Notes: generated by a model from the letters alone, not told the origin. A stretch of DNA of 64,000 bases from CAYRFQ01 sp964423615 (GCA_964423615.1 CAYRFQ010000025.1:1-64000); one strand, 5' to 3'; positions 1-9,804 are shown, counted from the first letter of the stretch. Numbers and translations: made by a program.

Positions 1-242
1 GGTGCTCTAATTGTAGCTAATTGCCAGGACGAAAAACTATGCCGGGAATCGCTGGTTCCAATGGGCAGAAAACGATGAATTTTTCTGAGCACCAGTTACA
101 ATCCTTTTAATATTGTGACTTGCAAAGACAAAAGAGCAACATTTTGACAAAACCTGCGAGGAGTCCCTTGTTTACTTTCATTCGTCCATCGAGCAACACC
201 TACGCAGCGTTGAGACTCGGGCCAGTTTCCACGCCGTTGGTG
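1..242. other. Upstream region of the cytochrome gene
   Basis: I see no gene in this stretch. An in-frame TTG at 120 would extend the next protein by 41 residues, and another in-frame TTG at 210 would give it an N-terminal arginine before the hydrophobic segment, so the end of this interval may be coding. Confidence 0.3.
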
Positions 243-2570
243 ATGGGGTTTGTCTTTCTGTTTTTGTTCCACGGACACTCTTGGGGAGATGCCCCATCCG
301 AAGGGAAAAAAATCTACATGCAGCAATGTGCAAGCTGTCATGGGAATCGCGGCCAAGGAACCAAGGCGTATTCTCGGCCCCTAATTGGTCGAAGATCGCT
401 CGCCCACTTGACCCGGTACATCAACAACTCGATGCCTGAGGACGATCCTGACGCCTGTCGAGGAAAGGATGCCGAACAAGTCGCCAAATATATTTACGAT
501 GCCTTTTATTCGCCAGCCGCCCAATCTCGCAACAAGGCCACACGGATCGCGCTTGCCCGGCTGACGGTGAGCGAATATCGCAACGCTGTCACCGATCTGG
601 TCGGTTCGTTCACCCACAAGACCGCCCGTGAGTCGACACAGAAACCATCGGGCTTGCGTGGGCAATATTTTATCACGTCCGGTCGAAACCGGAGGAAGCT
701 GGTCATCAATCGTATCGATCCGGTCATTGATCTCGACTTGGGCCAAGGAAGCAAAGATTTTCCCAAGATCCAGACCGGAAACTTTTCGGCCAACTGGCAA
801 GGCTCGTTTCAGACCTTGGATACAGGGCTCTATGAATTCCTTGTCCGGACAGAACATTCGATGCAGTTGTGGGTCAATGATTTGAATACGCCTCTGATCG
901 ACGCCAAAGTCAAGTCGGGGAAAGACACAGAATTTCGCGGGGCGGTCTTCTTGTTGGGTGGGCGGAAGTATCCCATTCGACTGACCATGTCCCGGAAGAC
1001 TCTCGGCGTGCGTAAGAAAGCCAAGGAAAAACCAAAGCCAGTCAAGACGACCATTTCCCTGGAGTGGAAACCGCCCTTTCGGGCGTATGAGGTAATCCCA
1101 ACGCGACAACTCTTTCCTGATACGACTTCAAAAGTCTACGTCCTCGGTACTGCACTGCCACCCGATGATCGCAGTGCTGGGTACGAACGCGGTAACGCCA
1201 TTTCCAAGGAGTGGGTGCAAGCCACAACTGAGGGCGCTGTCAAGACGGCCAATTACGTGGTGGCCCACCTGTCGAAATTGAGCGGTGTTGGGCCGAAGAC
1301 GCCCGACCGACAGAAACGGCTGCGAATGTTTTGTCAACAATTCGTTGAGCGGGCGTTTCGTCAGCCACTAAGTCCCGAGCAGAAGAAACTCTATGTGGAT
1401 CGCCAGTTTACAGTGGCTAAAAATCCAGAAACCGCCGTCAAACGCGTTGTTTTGTTGACGCTGTTGTCTCCGCAGTTTCTCTACCGCGAACCAGGGTCGG
1501 AGAATGACCCCTATGATGTGGCCGCCCGACTCTCCTTTGGTCTGTGGGATTCTTTGCCGGATGAAGAACTTATCGCGGCTGCCCGGTCCGGGAAGCTCAA
1601 GAGCCGTGAGGATGTTCGTCGGCAGGCGTTTCGGATGCTTGATGATCCCAGGGCCAAGGCTAAATTACACCACTTCTTCTTGCAGTGGTTACAAGTCGAC
1701 CAGGTTCAGACTGCCGACCTGGCCAAGGAAGACAAGCATTTTCGAGACTTTGACAAACGTGTCATATCCGACTTACGAACGTCTTTGGAACTGTTTTTGC
1801 ACAACACGTTGTGGTCGGAGACAGCCGATTTTCGCCAGTTGCTCCAAGCCGATTATCTTTATCTGAACGGCCGACTGTCTCAAGTGTATGGTGGCGGTTT
1901 GGCCAAAGACGCACCGTTTCAGAAAGTGACTTTGAAGGCCGAAAAGCGAAGGGGAGTACTCACACATCCCTATTTGTTGGCTCATTTCTCGCACGATCAC
2001 TCGAGTTCTCCGATTCATCGTGGGGTGTTCTTGGCTCGAAATGTTTTGGGAGTAGCTCTGCGGCCCCCACCAGACGCGTTCGCTCCGTTGGCTCCGGAAC
2101 TTCACCCAAAATTGAACACCCGCGAGCGGGTTGCTCTCCAAACAAGTCCGAAGAATTGCATGAGTTGCCACAAAGTCATCAACAATCTGGGCTTCACATT
2201 GGAGCACTTCGGCGCCATTGGTGATTTCCGCAAGGTAGAAAAAGGGAGACCGATTGACGCCACCGGTTCGTATGTAAAACGATCGGGGGACACAGTGAAG
2301 TTTAACAATCAGCAGGATCTGGCAACTTTCCTCAAAGGAAGTGACGAGGTTGCCGAATCGTTTGCGTCTCGGCTATTCCATTACCTGGTCCGACAACCGA
2401 TGGTGGCTTTCGGGTCTGAAAAACTCAACGAATTCAGGCAATTTTTCGTCGAACACGATTATAACATCCGGAGCCTGGTCGTCGAAATCATGGTCGAAAC
2501 GGCATTGCGACCCAACGAAACGAAAACGGCAGGCGAAACGAGTCGCCCTCAAAAACGGTCTGATAGTTAG
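243..2570 (+). CDS. Secreted planctomycete cytochrome c protein with DUF1587/PA14/DUF1595/DUF1592/DUF1588/DUF1585 domains
   Basis: This is a large multi-domain protein typical of planctomycetes, about 775 residues from the ATG at 243. A hydrophobic segment (FVFLFLF) precedes a haem-binding CASCH at about residues 29-33. Then follow a DUF1587-like stretch (LTVSEYRNAVTDLVG), a PA14-like beta module (about 135-255), DUF1595 (ERAFRQPLSPEQ), DUF1592 (LLSPQFLYRE, AARLSFGLWDSLPDE), DUF1588 with a second CMSCH motif, and C-terminal DUF1585. The inference is a secreted or envelope c-type cytochrome acting in oxidative catabolism of complex polymers, but no substrate is proven for the family. It is followed by a DUF1552 gene, its usual partner. 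The start is uncertain: TTG codons at 120 and 210 are in frame, and none of the candidates has a clear Shine-Dalgarno site. Confidence 0.88.
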   Translation: MGFVFLFLFHGHSWGDAPSEGKKIYMQQCASCHGNRGQGTKAYSRPLIGRRSLAHLTRYINNSMPEDDPDACRGKDAEQVAKYIYDAFYSPAAQSRNKATRIALARLTVSEYRNAVTDLVGSFTHKTARESTQKPSGLRGQYFITSGRNRRKLVINRIDPVIDLDLGQGSKDFPKIQTGNFSANWQGSFQTLDTGLYEFLVRTEHSMQLWVNDLNTPLIDAKVKSGKDTEFRGAVFLLGGRKYPIRLTMSRKTLGVRKKAKEKPKPVKTTISLEWKPPFRAYEVIPTRQLFPDTTSKVYVLGTALPPDDRSAGYERGNAISKEWVQATTEGAVKTANYVVAHLSKLSGVGPKTPDRQKRLRMFCQQFVERAFRQPLSPEQKKLYVDRQFTVAKNPETAVKRVVLLTLLSPQFLYREPGSENDPYDVAARLSFGLWDSLPDEELIAAARSGKLKSREDVRRQAFRMLDDPRAKAKLHHFFLQWLQVDQVQTADLAKEDKHFRDFDKRVISDLRTSLELFLHNTLWSETADFRQLLQADYLYLNGRLSQVYGGGLAKDAPFQKVTLKAEKRRGVLTHPYLLAHFSHDHSSSPIHRGVFLARNVLGVALRPPPDAFAPLAPELHPKLNTRERVALQTSPKNCMSCHKVINNLGFTLEHFGAIGDFRKVEKGRPIDATGSYVKRSGDTVKFNNQQDLATFLKGSDEVAESFASRLFHYLVRQPMVAFGSEKLNEFRQFFVEHDYNIRSLVVEIMVETALRPNETKTAGETSRPQKRSDS

Positions 2571-2606
2571 CGTTAGATTTCTCTCGATTGTCGGTCGATA
2601 AAGGGC

Positions 2607-2645
2607 TATAATGGTCCGAAGGTATGTGGATGGATTCCACATGCC
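2607..2645 (+). terminator. Hairpin between the cytochrome and DUF1552 genes, with a TATAAT just before it
   Basis: A stem GGTATGTGG (2621-2629) pairs with CCACATGCC (2637-2645), with one G-T pair and a 7-base loop, and is followed by TTTGTT. This could be a weak terminator or a 5' leader hairpin. TATAAT at 2607-2612 would suit a -10 box, but the only nearby -35 (TTGTCG at 2588) has a short 13-base spacer, so the promoter is only suggested. Confidence 0.35.
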
Positions 2646-2778
2646 TTTGTTCGTGCACCCCCGCCTCGAATCTGCATTTATCGAATTGCACTAGATTGCA
2701 ACGCAACACAAACTCTGAACTCTACCGTCACAACTTGCAATCGAAAATCATCAAACCAAAGACATTTTGGAGTTGACT

Positions 2779-4089
2779 ATGACCACCCGCCGCGATTTCA
2801 TTCGCACTCTCGGAATCACCGCTGGCGTTGCCCCATTTATTGGCAACCTTCCCAGTCTCGCTTTTGCTAATCAACAGCGACGCAAGCAACGTTTAGTCGT
2901 TATGTTTAGCCCCAACGGGGTTGTTCCGAACACGTTCTGGCCAGACGAAACCGGCAATCTGGCCAACCAACAACTCAAAGCCAGTCTCCAACCTCTCGAA
3001 CCGTTCAAGGACAAGACCCTGATTCTGAAAGGGATTTGTGATCGTGTTCGTGGTGACGGCGACGCTCACATGCGGGGCATGGGTTGTTTGCTGACTGGTA
3101 CTGAACTATTTCCTGGCAATATCCAGGGAGGCAGTCATACCCCGGCTGGTTGGGCGAGTGGTTTGTCCATCGACCAGGAAATCAAAAATTTCCTCCAGCG
3201 GGACGCGGCCACTCGAACGCGTTTTGGGTCGCTGGAGTTCGGAGTTATGGTTCCCAACCGAGCCGATACCTGGACTCGAATGGTCTACGCCGGTCCGAAT
3301 CGGCCGATTGCTCCTATCGACGACCCGTATCAAATGTTCAATCGCCTTTACGGTCAAATGCAAGACCGGGAAACCGTAGGTAGTATTCTTGATGACCTGC
3401 GAGGTGATCTCGACCGAGTCGCTTCCGTTGTCAGCACGGAAGACCGAAGACTTCTCGAAGAGCATACGACGTTCGTTCGAGAGATGGAACAAGACCTCCG
3501 AACAACAGATGCCCAGGATCATCCGGAACCACAATTGGAAGCCAATATTCGCAACACCAACGACAACATGCCCCGGACGACCCGGATGCAAGTCGACTTG
3601 CTCGTTAACAGCTTCGCCGCCGACTTTGCTCGCGTTGCCACATTGCAGATGACCAATTCGGTCGGTCAGGCTCGGATGACCTGGTTAAACATTTCCGAAG
3701 GCCACCACCAACTTTCGCACCATTCCGACAACCAGAGAGAATCTCAAGAAAAACTGACGAAAATCAATCGATGGTATTGCGAGCAATTCGCGTATCTGGC
3801 TCGTCGGCTCTCGGAAACTCGTGAGCCCGGTGGTACCGGTTCGTTGTTGGATAACACTCTGTTGGTATGGACCAACGAACTGGGCAAGGGGAACTCTCAC
3901 ACCCTAAACAACATTCCGTTTGTCATGGTTGGCAACGGTTTGGGCTTCCGAATGGGACGTTCGGTCAACTACAATCGTGTTCCCCACAACCGTCTGCTCA
4001 TGGCACTGGCACACGGTTTCGGTCACCGCATCGAACGTTTTGGCAGCGAAAACTTCTGCGGAGACGGGGTTCTCGGAAATCTCACTTGA
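2779..4089 (+). CDS. DUF1552 family protein with Tat signal peptide
   Basis: This protein of about 436 residues belongs to the DUF1552 family, which in planctomycetes and related phyla nearly always sits next to a DUF1592-type cytochrome, as here. The N-terminus has a twin-arginine signal (TTRRDFIRTLG, then a hydrophobic stretch ending SLAFA), so the protein is probably exported folded, as expected for a metalloenzyme or cofactor protein. Typical family blocks are visible: VVMFSPNGVVPNTFWP near residue 40, GDGDAHMRGMGCLLTG near 95, and a C-terminal WTNELGKGNSHTLNNIPF. The ATG at 2779 is chosen because GGAG lies 6 bases before it; a TTG 12 bases upstream is in frame. The biochemical function of the family is not established. 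Confidence 0.9.
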   Translation: MTTRRDFIRTLGITAGVAPFIGNLPSLAFANQQRRKQRLVVMFSPNGVVPNTFWPDETGNLANQQLKASLQPLEPFKDKTLILKGICDRVRGDGDAHMRGMGCLLTGTELFPGNIQGGSHTPAGWASGLSIDQEIKNFLQRDAATRTRFGSLEFGVMVPNRADTWTRMVYAGPNRPIAPIDDPYQMFNRLYGQMQDRETVGSILDDLRGDLDRVASVVSTEDRRLLEEHTTFVREMEQDLRTTDAQDHPEPQLEANIRNTNDNMPRTTRMQVDLLVNSFAADFARVATLQMTNSVGQARMTWLNISEGHHQLSHHSDNQRESQEKLTKINRWYCEQFAYLARRLSETREPGGTGSLLDNTLLVWTNELGKGNSHTLNNIPFVMVGNGLGFRMGRSVNYNRVPHNRLLMALAHGFGHRIERFGSENFCGDGVLGNLT

Positions 4090-4237
4090 GCCGAGTGATA
4101 TCTTTGAGGGGGCACGAATGGATGCGTCGTGTCCCCCATGACCTCCTATCTGCTTGAGAGTTTTGCCAGCGATACCTACCTACTACAGCAACCAAGATTA
4201 CCCGGCAATATCCTACGGTGACGGCTGTCAAACGCTA

Positions 4238-5788
4238 TCACTTCTGGCGTTTGGTCGCAGCCTCCAACATGGCCTTCATCTTCGCAGCGATTGCTGGGTA
4301 CTTACGAATGACATTTGTTGTTTGACTCAGGTCGGCTTCTAAATCATAGAGCTGAGCCTTGGGGGCGTCTTTCCTGTATTTCCCTTCCTTTGTAATATCG
4401 CTGTTCTTGGACCGAGCGAAGGCGATGGCACCAGGACCACCTCGCTTGCCCTGGAAACCACCAGAACCACGTCGAGGAATGTAGACCCATTTCCCAGTCC
4501 GCAACGAGAGATGCGTTTTCCGAAACGGTGCCAGGATGAGCTGCTTTCGAAGTGGAGCCTTCGGTTGTCCGGTGAACGCTGGAAGAACATTGACACTGTC
4601 TGGCCCTTCGCCTGCTTTGCGGTTGTCACCAACGACAGCAGCCAAGGTCGCGACCATGTCGATATTGCAGATGAGTTGATCCGATCTACTTCCCGGCGGA
4701 ACTTTGCCAGGCCAACGCACAATAAACGGAACGCGATGCCCACCTTCCCAAGCTCCAAATTTGAACCCAAGAAGGATACCGTTGAGCCTGTGTCCTGCAC
4801 GCCAGGCAGCCATTCCCCCGTTATTCAGCATCCCTCCGTTATCGCTGGTGAAAATGACGAGTGTTTCGTCTTCGATGCCTTGGCGGTGCAATTCAGCCAT
4901 GACTTGTCCAACGATCCAATCCAACTCGTGGACAAAGTCACCGTAACGACCGGCCTTGCTGGTCTTGATGAATTTTTTCGCGGGCGTAAAAGGATGGTGA
5001 ATATTGGTGGTGGCGAGGTACAAGAAAAACGGAGCGTCTTTTTTGCGAGCAGTACGTAACCAGTCGATGGCCTTCTTGGTGAGTGTCGTACCGACCTGCC
5101 GGTCTCGGTACAAGTCGTGAGCAGCTTGGGCCCCACCAATCTGATCCAAACGTACTTTCTCAGGGAAACTCTGTGTCTTGGCTTTTTTCCCGTAGACGAA
5201 CGGATCGTTGGGGGCGAGGCCCACAACACGATGATTCTCGACGTAAACAAAAGGAGGGTGACTGTTCACAACAGGCACACCAAAGTAATAGTCGAAACCG
5301 ACTTCCAATGGCCCAGGCTTGAGGTCTCCGTTCCAATTCGGTGTCTTCTTGCCAAACCCCAAATGCCATTTCCCAATACAAGCGGTCTGGTAACCATGCC
5401 GTTTCAACAGTGAAGCCAACGTCAGTTGGTCTGTGCTTATCTGCAATGGGGCCTTCAGAAAGACAGGAGCGTATATGTTTTTGCGAAAAGGATATTGTCC
5501 CGTAAGGAGGGCATAACGAGATGGCGTGCACACTGCTGAGGCAGAGTGAGCATCGGTAAACAGTCGCCCTTGCAATGCGAGCTTATCGATGTTGGGGGTT
5601 TTGACTAGTTTCGATCCGTAGCACCCCACGTCTCCATAGCCCACGTCATCAGCAAAAATGAGAACAATGTTCGGGTTGTTCTTTTTCTTCGTTGGCAGCT
5701 CTCGTTCTTTTGCAGCCTGGGCAGCATTGCTTGCGAATCCGACGAAGACGAATGAGACCAGGATCGGTAACAGCATAGAGCGGTGCAT
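4238..5788 (-). CDS. Sulfatase (alkaline phosphatase superfamily), secreted
   Basis: This is a formylglycine-dependent sulfatase of about 516 residues, predicted to remove sulfate esters from polysaccharides outside the cytoplasm. A signal peptide (PILVSFVFVGFASNAAQA) is followed by the metal site FADDVGYGD (DD at 47-48), the activation motif C-T-P-S-R at 87-91 whose Cys becomes formylglycine, GKWHLG near 144, and TSDNGG further on. The ATG at 5788 has GGAG about 7 bases upstream. The gene converges on the DUF1552 gene. No sulfatase-modifying enzyme lies in the window, so activation must come from elsewhere in the genome. The substrate cannot be told from sequence. Confidence 0.92.
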   Translation of the reverse strand: MHRSMLLPILVSFVFVGFASNAAQAAKERELPTKKKNNPNIVLIFADDVGYGDVGCYGSKLVKTPNIDKLALQGRLFTDAHSASAVCTPSRYALLTGQYPFRKNIYAPVFLKAPLQISTDQLTLASLLKRHGYQTACIGKWHLGFGKKTPNWNGDLKPGPLEVGFDYYFGVPVVNSHPPFVYVENHRVVGLAPNDPFVYGKKAKTQSFPEKVRLDQIGGAQAAHDLYRDRQVGTTLTKKAIDWLRTARKKDAPFFLYLATTNIHHPFTPAKKFIKTSKAGRYGDFVHELDWIVGQVMAELHRQGIEDETLVIFTSDNGGMLNNGGMAAWRAGHRLNGILLGFKFGAWEGGHRVPFIVRWPGKVPPGSRSDQLICNIDMVATLAAVVGDNRKAGEGPDSVNVLPAFTGQPKAPLRKQLILAPFRKTHLSLRTGKWVYIPRRGSGGFQGKRGGPGAIAFARSKNSDITKEGKYRKDAPKAQLYDLEADLSQTTNVIRKYPAIAAKMKAMLEAATKRQK

Positions 5789-5909
5789 GGCTCTCTCCAA
5801 GAGAATTCGGTCAGGAATCGAACCCCTGCGATCATACCGTAGCTAAGGAGCCGCGTAAAAATAAGTTGCCGGATTGCTATGTTGCGTCAATTGGACTTCC
5901 CCAAAGAGT

Positions 5910-6038
5910 GAGTACCGCGAATTAGGAGGCGATTACTTTAGCACGTTAGACCCAACACGTCTTCGACGTCATCTGGTCGGGCGGTTGGAGTCGTTGGGCT
6001 CTGACGTGCAACTAAGTCCCAAGGAACAAGCGGCTTGA
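5910..6038 (+). pseudogene. Remnant of the C-terminal end of an IS transposase
   Basis: An open frame without its own start encodes YRELGGDYFSTLDP, RLRRHLVGRLESLG and ends about ten residues later. This resembles the C-terminal tail common to a group of bacterial IS transposases (Y-x-x-LG-x-DYF-x-x-L-DP, then RRLV-x-RLE-x-LG). A stop codon lies upstream at 5862, and the intervening residues do not look like transposase, so only the last 40 or so residues survive. The family assignment comes from memory of the tail motif and is tentative. Confidence 0.45.
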
Positions 6039-6146
6039 AGCAGGCCCAGAACTCAGCAGCGAGATTTTCCTCAACCAATCGGCAAGCCCTCACGGTGCGC
6101 CCAGACACCAACCAAACCCTCTTACGTTTTCGGAGCAGCTGGAAAG

Positions 6147-6359
6147 ATGCATCAATCCATCCTCGATGCTCTTCGCTTAGAAGGAGCTTTCGAACTTACC
6201 ACGCGAGCTTTAGTCAAACGTTTCGTTAGCCTTCCAGTGGGCGTCGCAGAACGCCTCAAGTGCCTCTCGGAGAACGAGATGACGAAACTCGTCATCAAGA
6301 TCGGAGCAGCTTCTTCTCTGGCCGAATTGAGGTTGGTCCTGCCCGATGCCAAAGGATGA
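6147..6359 (+). pseudogene. DUF4351-like C-terminal fragment
   Basis: This 70-residue frame contains ALVKRFVSLPVGVAERLKCL, then ENEMTKLVIKIGAASSLAEL. The pattern fits the DUF4351 tail found at the end of PD-(D/E)XK-like Rpn/transposase-associated proteins: a short helix, RFG-like turn, LP-x-x-V, RL-x-x-L, then a helix ending in a-x-SLeel. The upstream nuclease part is absent. Together with the adjoining transposase tail it marks this gap as a graveyard of mobile or accessory genes. It may still be expressed as a small protein. Confidence 0.4.
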
Positions 6360-6650
6360 CTGGCTCGGAGAGAGCAGCTTTTCGAATTGTTGGTTAACAG
6401 GAAGCAAGGTAGCTGGACTTCGAGCGGGAATAGCCGAAGCCCAAAGTTTTCCCAAATTCCACGATCAAATACGCCCAGGGCCAACCTCTTGAATTTCCCA
6501 CCCAGATTCTTATTTCATTCCAAGTGAGTCCGGTAAATTCCCGGGCGTAGTCGTCACGACTTCGAACGTAGGGAAACGGCTCACCGACTCCCACCTGCCT
6601 CTAAGTTCCCAAAGTACCGATGAAACTAATGAATCTGAGCGGAGACAACT
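6360..6650. other. Intergenic, no recognised feature
   Basis: No convincing reading frame or repeat is visible. The last bases hold the GGAG ribosome-binding site for the GTG start at 6651. Confidence 0.4.
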
Positions 6651-8210
6651 GTGGCTAGCACTCCAAATTCTGCCAGTAGCTCGCCCGTCGGGCCAGTGAC
6701 TAAATGGTTGATCCTGATCCTGGCGTCGATCGGGTTTGCATTCGACATCTACGAGTTGTTGATGCTGCCATTGATTGGTCCAGGCGCCCTCCGCGCTCTT
6801 GGGATCAGTCCGGGCTCCGATGAATTCGTTCTGTGGGTCTCCTTGCTGTTCTACGTACCCGCTGTGTTTGGCGGAATCTTCGGTCTTCTCGGTGGATACA
6901 TGACAGACCGGTACGGACGACGGACTGTTTTGACTTACAGTATTCTCCTCTACGCGGTCTCAGCCTTTCTCGGAGCGTATTCGACGAGTCCGATGATGCT
7001 TTTGGTCTTTCGTTGCGGTGTATTTGTGGGAGTCTGTGTCGAGTTCGTTGCGGCGGTAGCCTGGCTTGCGGAGTTGTTCCCGGACCCGAAAGAGCGAGAA
7101 AATGCTCTGGCTTACACTCAAGCTTTTTCTTCCATTGGGGGTTTGCTCGTCGCTGTCGCCTACAGCGTTTGTGCCCAATACAAAGGGTATTTCCCGCCGA
7201 TTGGTCTGCCAGGTTTTTTGAGTTTTCTGGGGGAAATTAATGATCCACAGGCGGCCTGGCGATACACCTTAATGTCCGGTTTGCTTCCAGCCATTCCTTT
7301 ACTTGTTATCCGACCATTCCTTCCAGAATCTCCCGTTTGGCAGCAGAAAAAACTCGCCGGAAAACTCAAGCGTCCAAGTTTCAAAGAGCTTTTCTCTACC
7401 CCTGCCCTTCGAAAAGCGACCATCGTCACGACTATAATGTTTGCGTGTAGCTACGGCGCCGCGTTCGGGGCGATCCAACAAATGCGAAACATGATTCCGG
7501 GGTTGCCGGAAACGAAGGAGATGGTGAAAGAACGCAAGACCGAGGAAGCGTTACGCAAAGAGTTCCCGGAATGGGACAATTTCCCACAACCGAAACAAGA
7601 GCTGCTCATCAAGAAAACTGGGCCGCGAGTGGCTGGTGAAATCAACAGTGACTACACGAAGGTTCAAGAGCTGGGCGGGTTGCTCGGACGATTTCTACTA
7701 GCGTTGTTGGTCATTCGGGTCGTCAGTCGAAGGGCTCTGATCCGTATTTTCCAGATCCCAGGGTTGATCATTACTCCTTTGGTGTTTTTGTTTTTCCTGC
7801 CGATCTTTCCCACTGATGGCCCAATGCGGATACCCAACGAACCGTTATTCTACATACCGCTAGAATTCATATTGTTGCACGATGTGCCGGTGACGCTCTT
7901 GAATCTCTCCGTAGCTGCTGTGGCCCTCTGCACAATTGCCCAATTCAGTTTTTGGGGGAACTATCTGCCGACGGTCTATCCGGTTCACCTTCGGGGTACA
8001 GGAGAAAGCTTTGCGGCCAATGTCGGTGGACGGATGATTGGGACTTCGTTCGCGGCCATCACTCTAGGGATTTCGATGGTCATGCCCTACGAGAGTTTTC
8101 CGGTGAGAATGGCTGTCGCCGCAGCTTTCGTTGGGGGCTTCGTTTACTTGCTTGGGTTCATCACGAGTTTCTTCTTGCCCGAACCCAAACCAGAAGACAT
8201 GAACGAGTGA
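6651..8210 (+). CDS. MFS transporter
   Basis: This major facilitator superfamily protein of 519 residues has about twelve membrane helices. The loop 2-3 signature GYMTDRYGRRTVL is intact, and the first helix (ILASIGFAFDIYELLMLPLIG) resembles the sugar/metabolite:H+ symporter branch. A long charged insert (about residues 280-330, with KERKTEEALRKEFPEWD) sits in the central part and is longer than usual. The start is GTG, supported by GGAG about 8 bases upstream. The next gene starts 10 bases after the stop codon, so the transporter and the glycosyltransferase are co-transcribed. The substrate is unknown. Confidence 0.88.
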   Translation: MASTPNSASSSPVGPVTKWLILILASIGFAFDIYELLMLPLIGPGALRALGISPGSDEFVLWVSLLFYVPAVFGGIFGLLGGYMTDRYGRRTVLTYSILLYAVSAFLGAYSTSPMMLLVFRCGVFVGVCVEFVAAVAWLAELFPDPKERENALAYTQAFSSIGGLLVAVAYSVCAQYKGYFPPIGLPGFLSFLGEINDPQAAWRYTLMSGLLPAIPLLVIRPFLPESPVWQQKKLAGKLKRPSFKELFSTPALRKATIVTTIMFACSYGAAFGAIQQMRNMIPGLPETKEMVKERKTEEALRKEFPEWDNFPQPKQELLIKKTGPRVAGEINSDYTKVQELGGLLGRFLLALLVIRVVSRRALIRIFQIPGLIITPLVFLFFLPIFPTDGPMRIPNEPLFYIPLEFILLHDVPVTLLNLSVAAVALCTIAQFSFWGNYLPTVYPVHLRGTGESFAANVGGRMIGTSFAAITLGISMVMPYESFPVRMAVAAAFVGGFVYLLGFITSFFLPEPKPEDMNE

Positions 8211-8220
8211 CGGACAAATC

Positions 8221-9534
8221 ATGAGTGACCCAATTCGGATCACGTACATCACCGCCGGAGCCGCAGGCATGTTCTGCGGCTCCTGTATGCACGATAACAC
8301 TCTGGCAGCAGCCTTGGTGGCTCAAGGCCATGACGCGTTGTTGATGCCAACCTACACACCCATCCGCACAGACGAGATGGACGTTAGCAGCCGAAAAATC
8401 TACTTCGGCGGGATCAACGTCTACCTGCAACAAAAGAGTTGGTTGTTCCGCAAAACCCCGTGGTTTGTCGATCAACTGTTGAATGCCCGCTGGCTACTCA
8501 AGTTCGTTTCGCGGTGGGCGAATCAGACGCCATACGAAGACCTCGGGGACTTGACGATCTCGATGCTTAAAGGCGAACACGGTTTCCAGAAGAAGGAAAT
8601 CGAGAAGCTCGTTCATGCCCTCGAGACGGAACTCAAGCCGCAGATCGTAAATCTCACCAATGTGTTGCTTTCAGGAATCGTTCCGACCATGAAGGAGCGA
8701 TTAAAGATCCCTGTTCTCGCAACACTCCAGGGCGACGACGTTTTCCTCGAAGCATTGCCCGAACCTTACAAGTCCCAGGCAATGGATTTGATTCGAGAAA
8801 ACTGTCGACGGTTCGACGGGTTTGTCTCGACGAGCGAGTATTATGCCGATTTCATGTCGAACTACTTCGACATTCCCCGTGAGAAGATCGACATCGTTTA
8901 TCCCGGACTCAACTTAAAAGGCCACGGCGGCGAACGACCAGAGCGTAACGGCGAACCGTTCACGATCGGATATTTTGCCCGCATCGACCCCGATAAGGGT
9001 TTCCACAACATCGTCGACGCGTTTTGCATCCTGAAATCGAGCGATGGTTGCCCCCCATGTCGTCTGCGTGCTTCGGGTTGGATGGGTGAGCACAATCGAC
9101 CGTATTACGAACAGCAAATCAACAAACTCGAAGACGCTAACCTTCTGTCCGACTTTGAATACGTCGATTGCCCGGACCACGCCAGCAAAGTTCGCTTTTT
9201 ACGACAGATTGATGTGCTTTCGGTGCCGACAACGTACCGTGAACCCAAGGGACTCTATCTTTTGGAAGCCTGGGCCAACGGAATTCCTGTTGTCCAGCCC
9301 CAACACGGGTCCTTCCCGGAATTGATCGAGGCTACCGGTGGCGGTTTGCTAGCGGCTCCCGACGACCCCGAAGATCTGGCACTTGTCCTGCGGGAAGTTC
9401 TCGACGATCCGGTTCGTGTTACAGAAATGGGGCGGAAGGCTCAACAGGTCGTCAAGGAACGTTTCCATGCCGATGCAATGGCCATTGCGACAGTCGATGT
9501 CTACCGGAAATATCTCCAGAGCGATTCCGTTTGA
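8221..9534 (+). CDS. Glycosyltransferase family 4 (GT-B fold)
   Basis: This GT4-type glycosyltransferase of 437 residues has an N-terminal Rossmann half opening with ITYITAGAAGMFCGSCMHDN, a form common in planctomycetes. The C-terminal donor-binding half contains YFARIDPDKGFHNIVDAF, then YREPKGLYLLEAWANGIPVV, which is the E-x7-E region, and HGSFPELIEATGGG. It probably transfers a sugar from a nucleotide donor onto a lipid or polysaccharide acceptor in the cytoplasm. It lies 10 bases downstream of the MFS gene in one operon and is followed by a perfect 14-bp inverted repeat. Confidence 0.88.
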   Translation: MSDPIRITYITAGAAGMFCGSCMHDNTLAAALVAQGHDALLMPTYTPIRTDEMDVSSRKIYFGGINVYLQQKSWLFRKTPWFVDQLLNARWLLKFVSRWANQTPYEDLGDLTISMLKGEHGFQKKEIEKLVHALETELKPQIVNLTNVLLSGIVPTMKERLKIPVLATLQGDDVFLEALPEPYKSQAMDLIRENCRRFDGFVSTSEYYADFMSNYFDIPREKIDIVYPGLNLKGHGGERPERNGEPFTIGYFARIDPDKGFHNIVDAFCILKSSDGCPPCRLRASGWMGEHNRPYYEQQINKLEDANLLSDFEYVDCPDHASKVRFLRQIDVLSVPTTYREPKGLYLLEAWANGIPVVQPQHGSFPELIEATGGGLLAAPDDPEDLALVLREVLDDPVRVTEMGRKAQQVVKERFHADAMAIATVDVYRKYLQSDSV

Positions 9535-9544
9535 ATCAAAAACG

Positions 9545-9594
9545 TCAGAACTTTCTCCAATGACGCGGAATCTCACGCAGGGAGAAAGTTCTGA
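9545..9594 (+). terminator. Perfect 14-bp inverted repeat after the MFS-GT4 operon
   Basis: TCAGAACTTTCTCC (9545-9558) is exactly complementary to 9581-9594, with a 22-base loop. It starts 10 bases after the stop codon at 9534 and is followed by TTTCG, so the U-tract is short. It is probably the operon terminator or a 3'-protecting hairpin. Confidence 0.6.
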
Positions 9595-9707
9595 TTTCGA
9601 AGGGACTATTTGCCCCTGCGTTGTGCTTTCGATCAATGACCGAGCAAGCCACCTCGAAATCCAATAATCGAAAATCCAAAACAGAGTCCGAAAAACAATC
9701 CGGTTGC

Positions 9708-9736
9708 TTGACAGCGCTCATTTCGCAGCGTACTTT
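9708..9736 (+). promoter_or_regulatory. Sigma-70 type promoter upstream of the riboswitch
   Basis: A perfect -35 box TTGACA (9708-9713) is followed after exactly 17 bases by TACTTT (9731-9736). Transcription would start near 9743, about 60 bases before the riboswitch aptamer. The match is by eye. Confidence 0.5.
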
Positions 9737-9804
9737 TTTGGTGACTGACAAAAAACAGTCGTACTCGCAATCCTCCCCCCGAATACTTGCCCCTGAAATC
9801 CCAT

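Noticed and set aside
5800..5860. tRNA-like T-arm (GGGGTTCGATTCC on the minus strand) with TAGCTACGGTA
   Set aside because: The arm does not form a proper 5-bp stem and there is no anticodon arm or acceptor stem, so it is not a tRNA.
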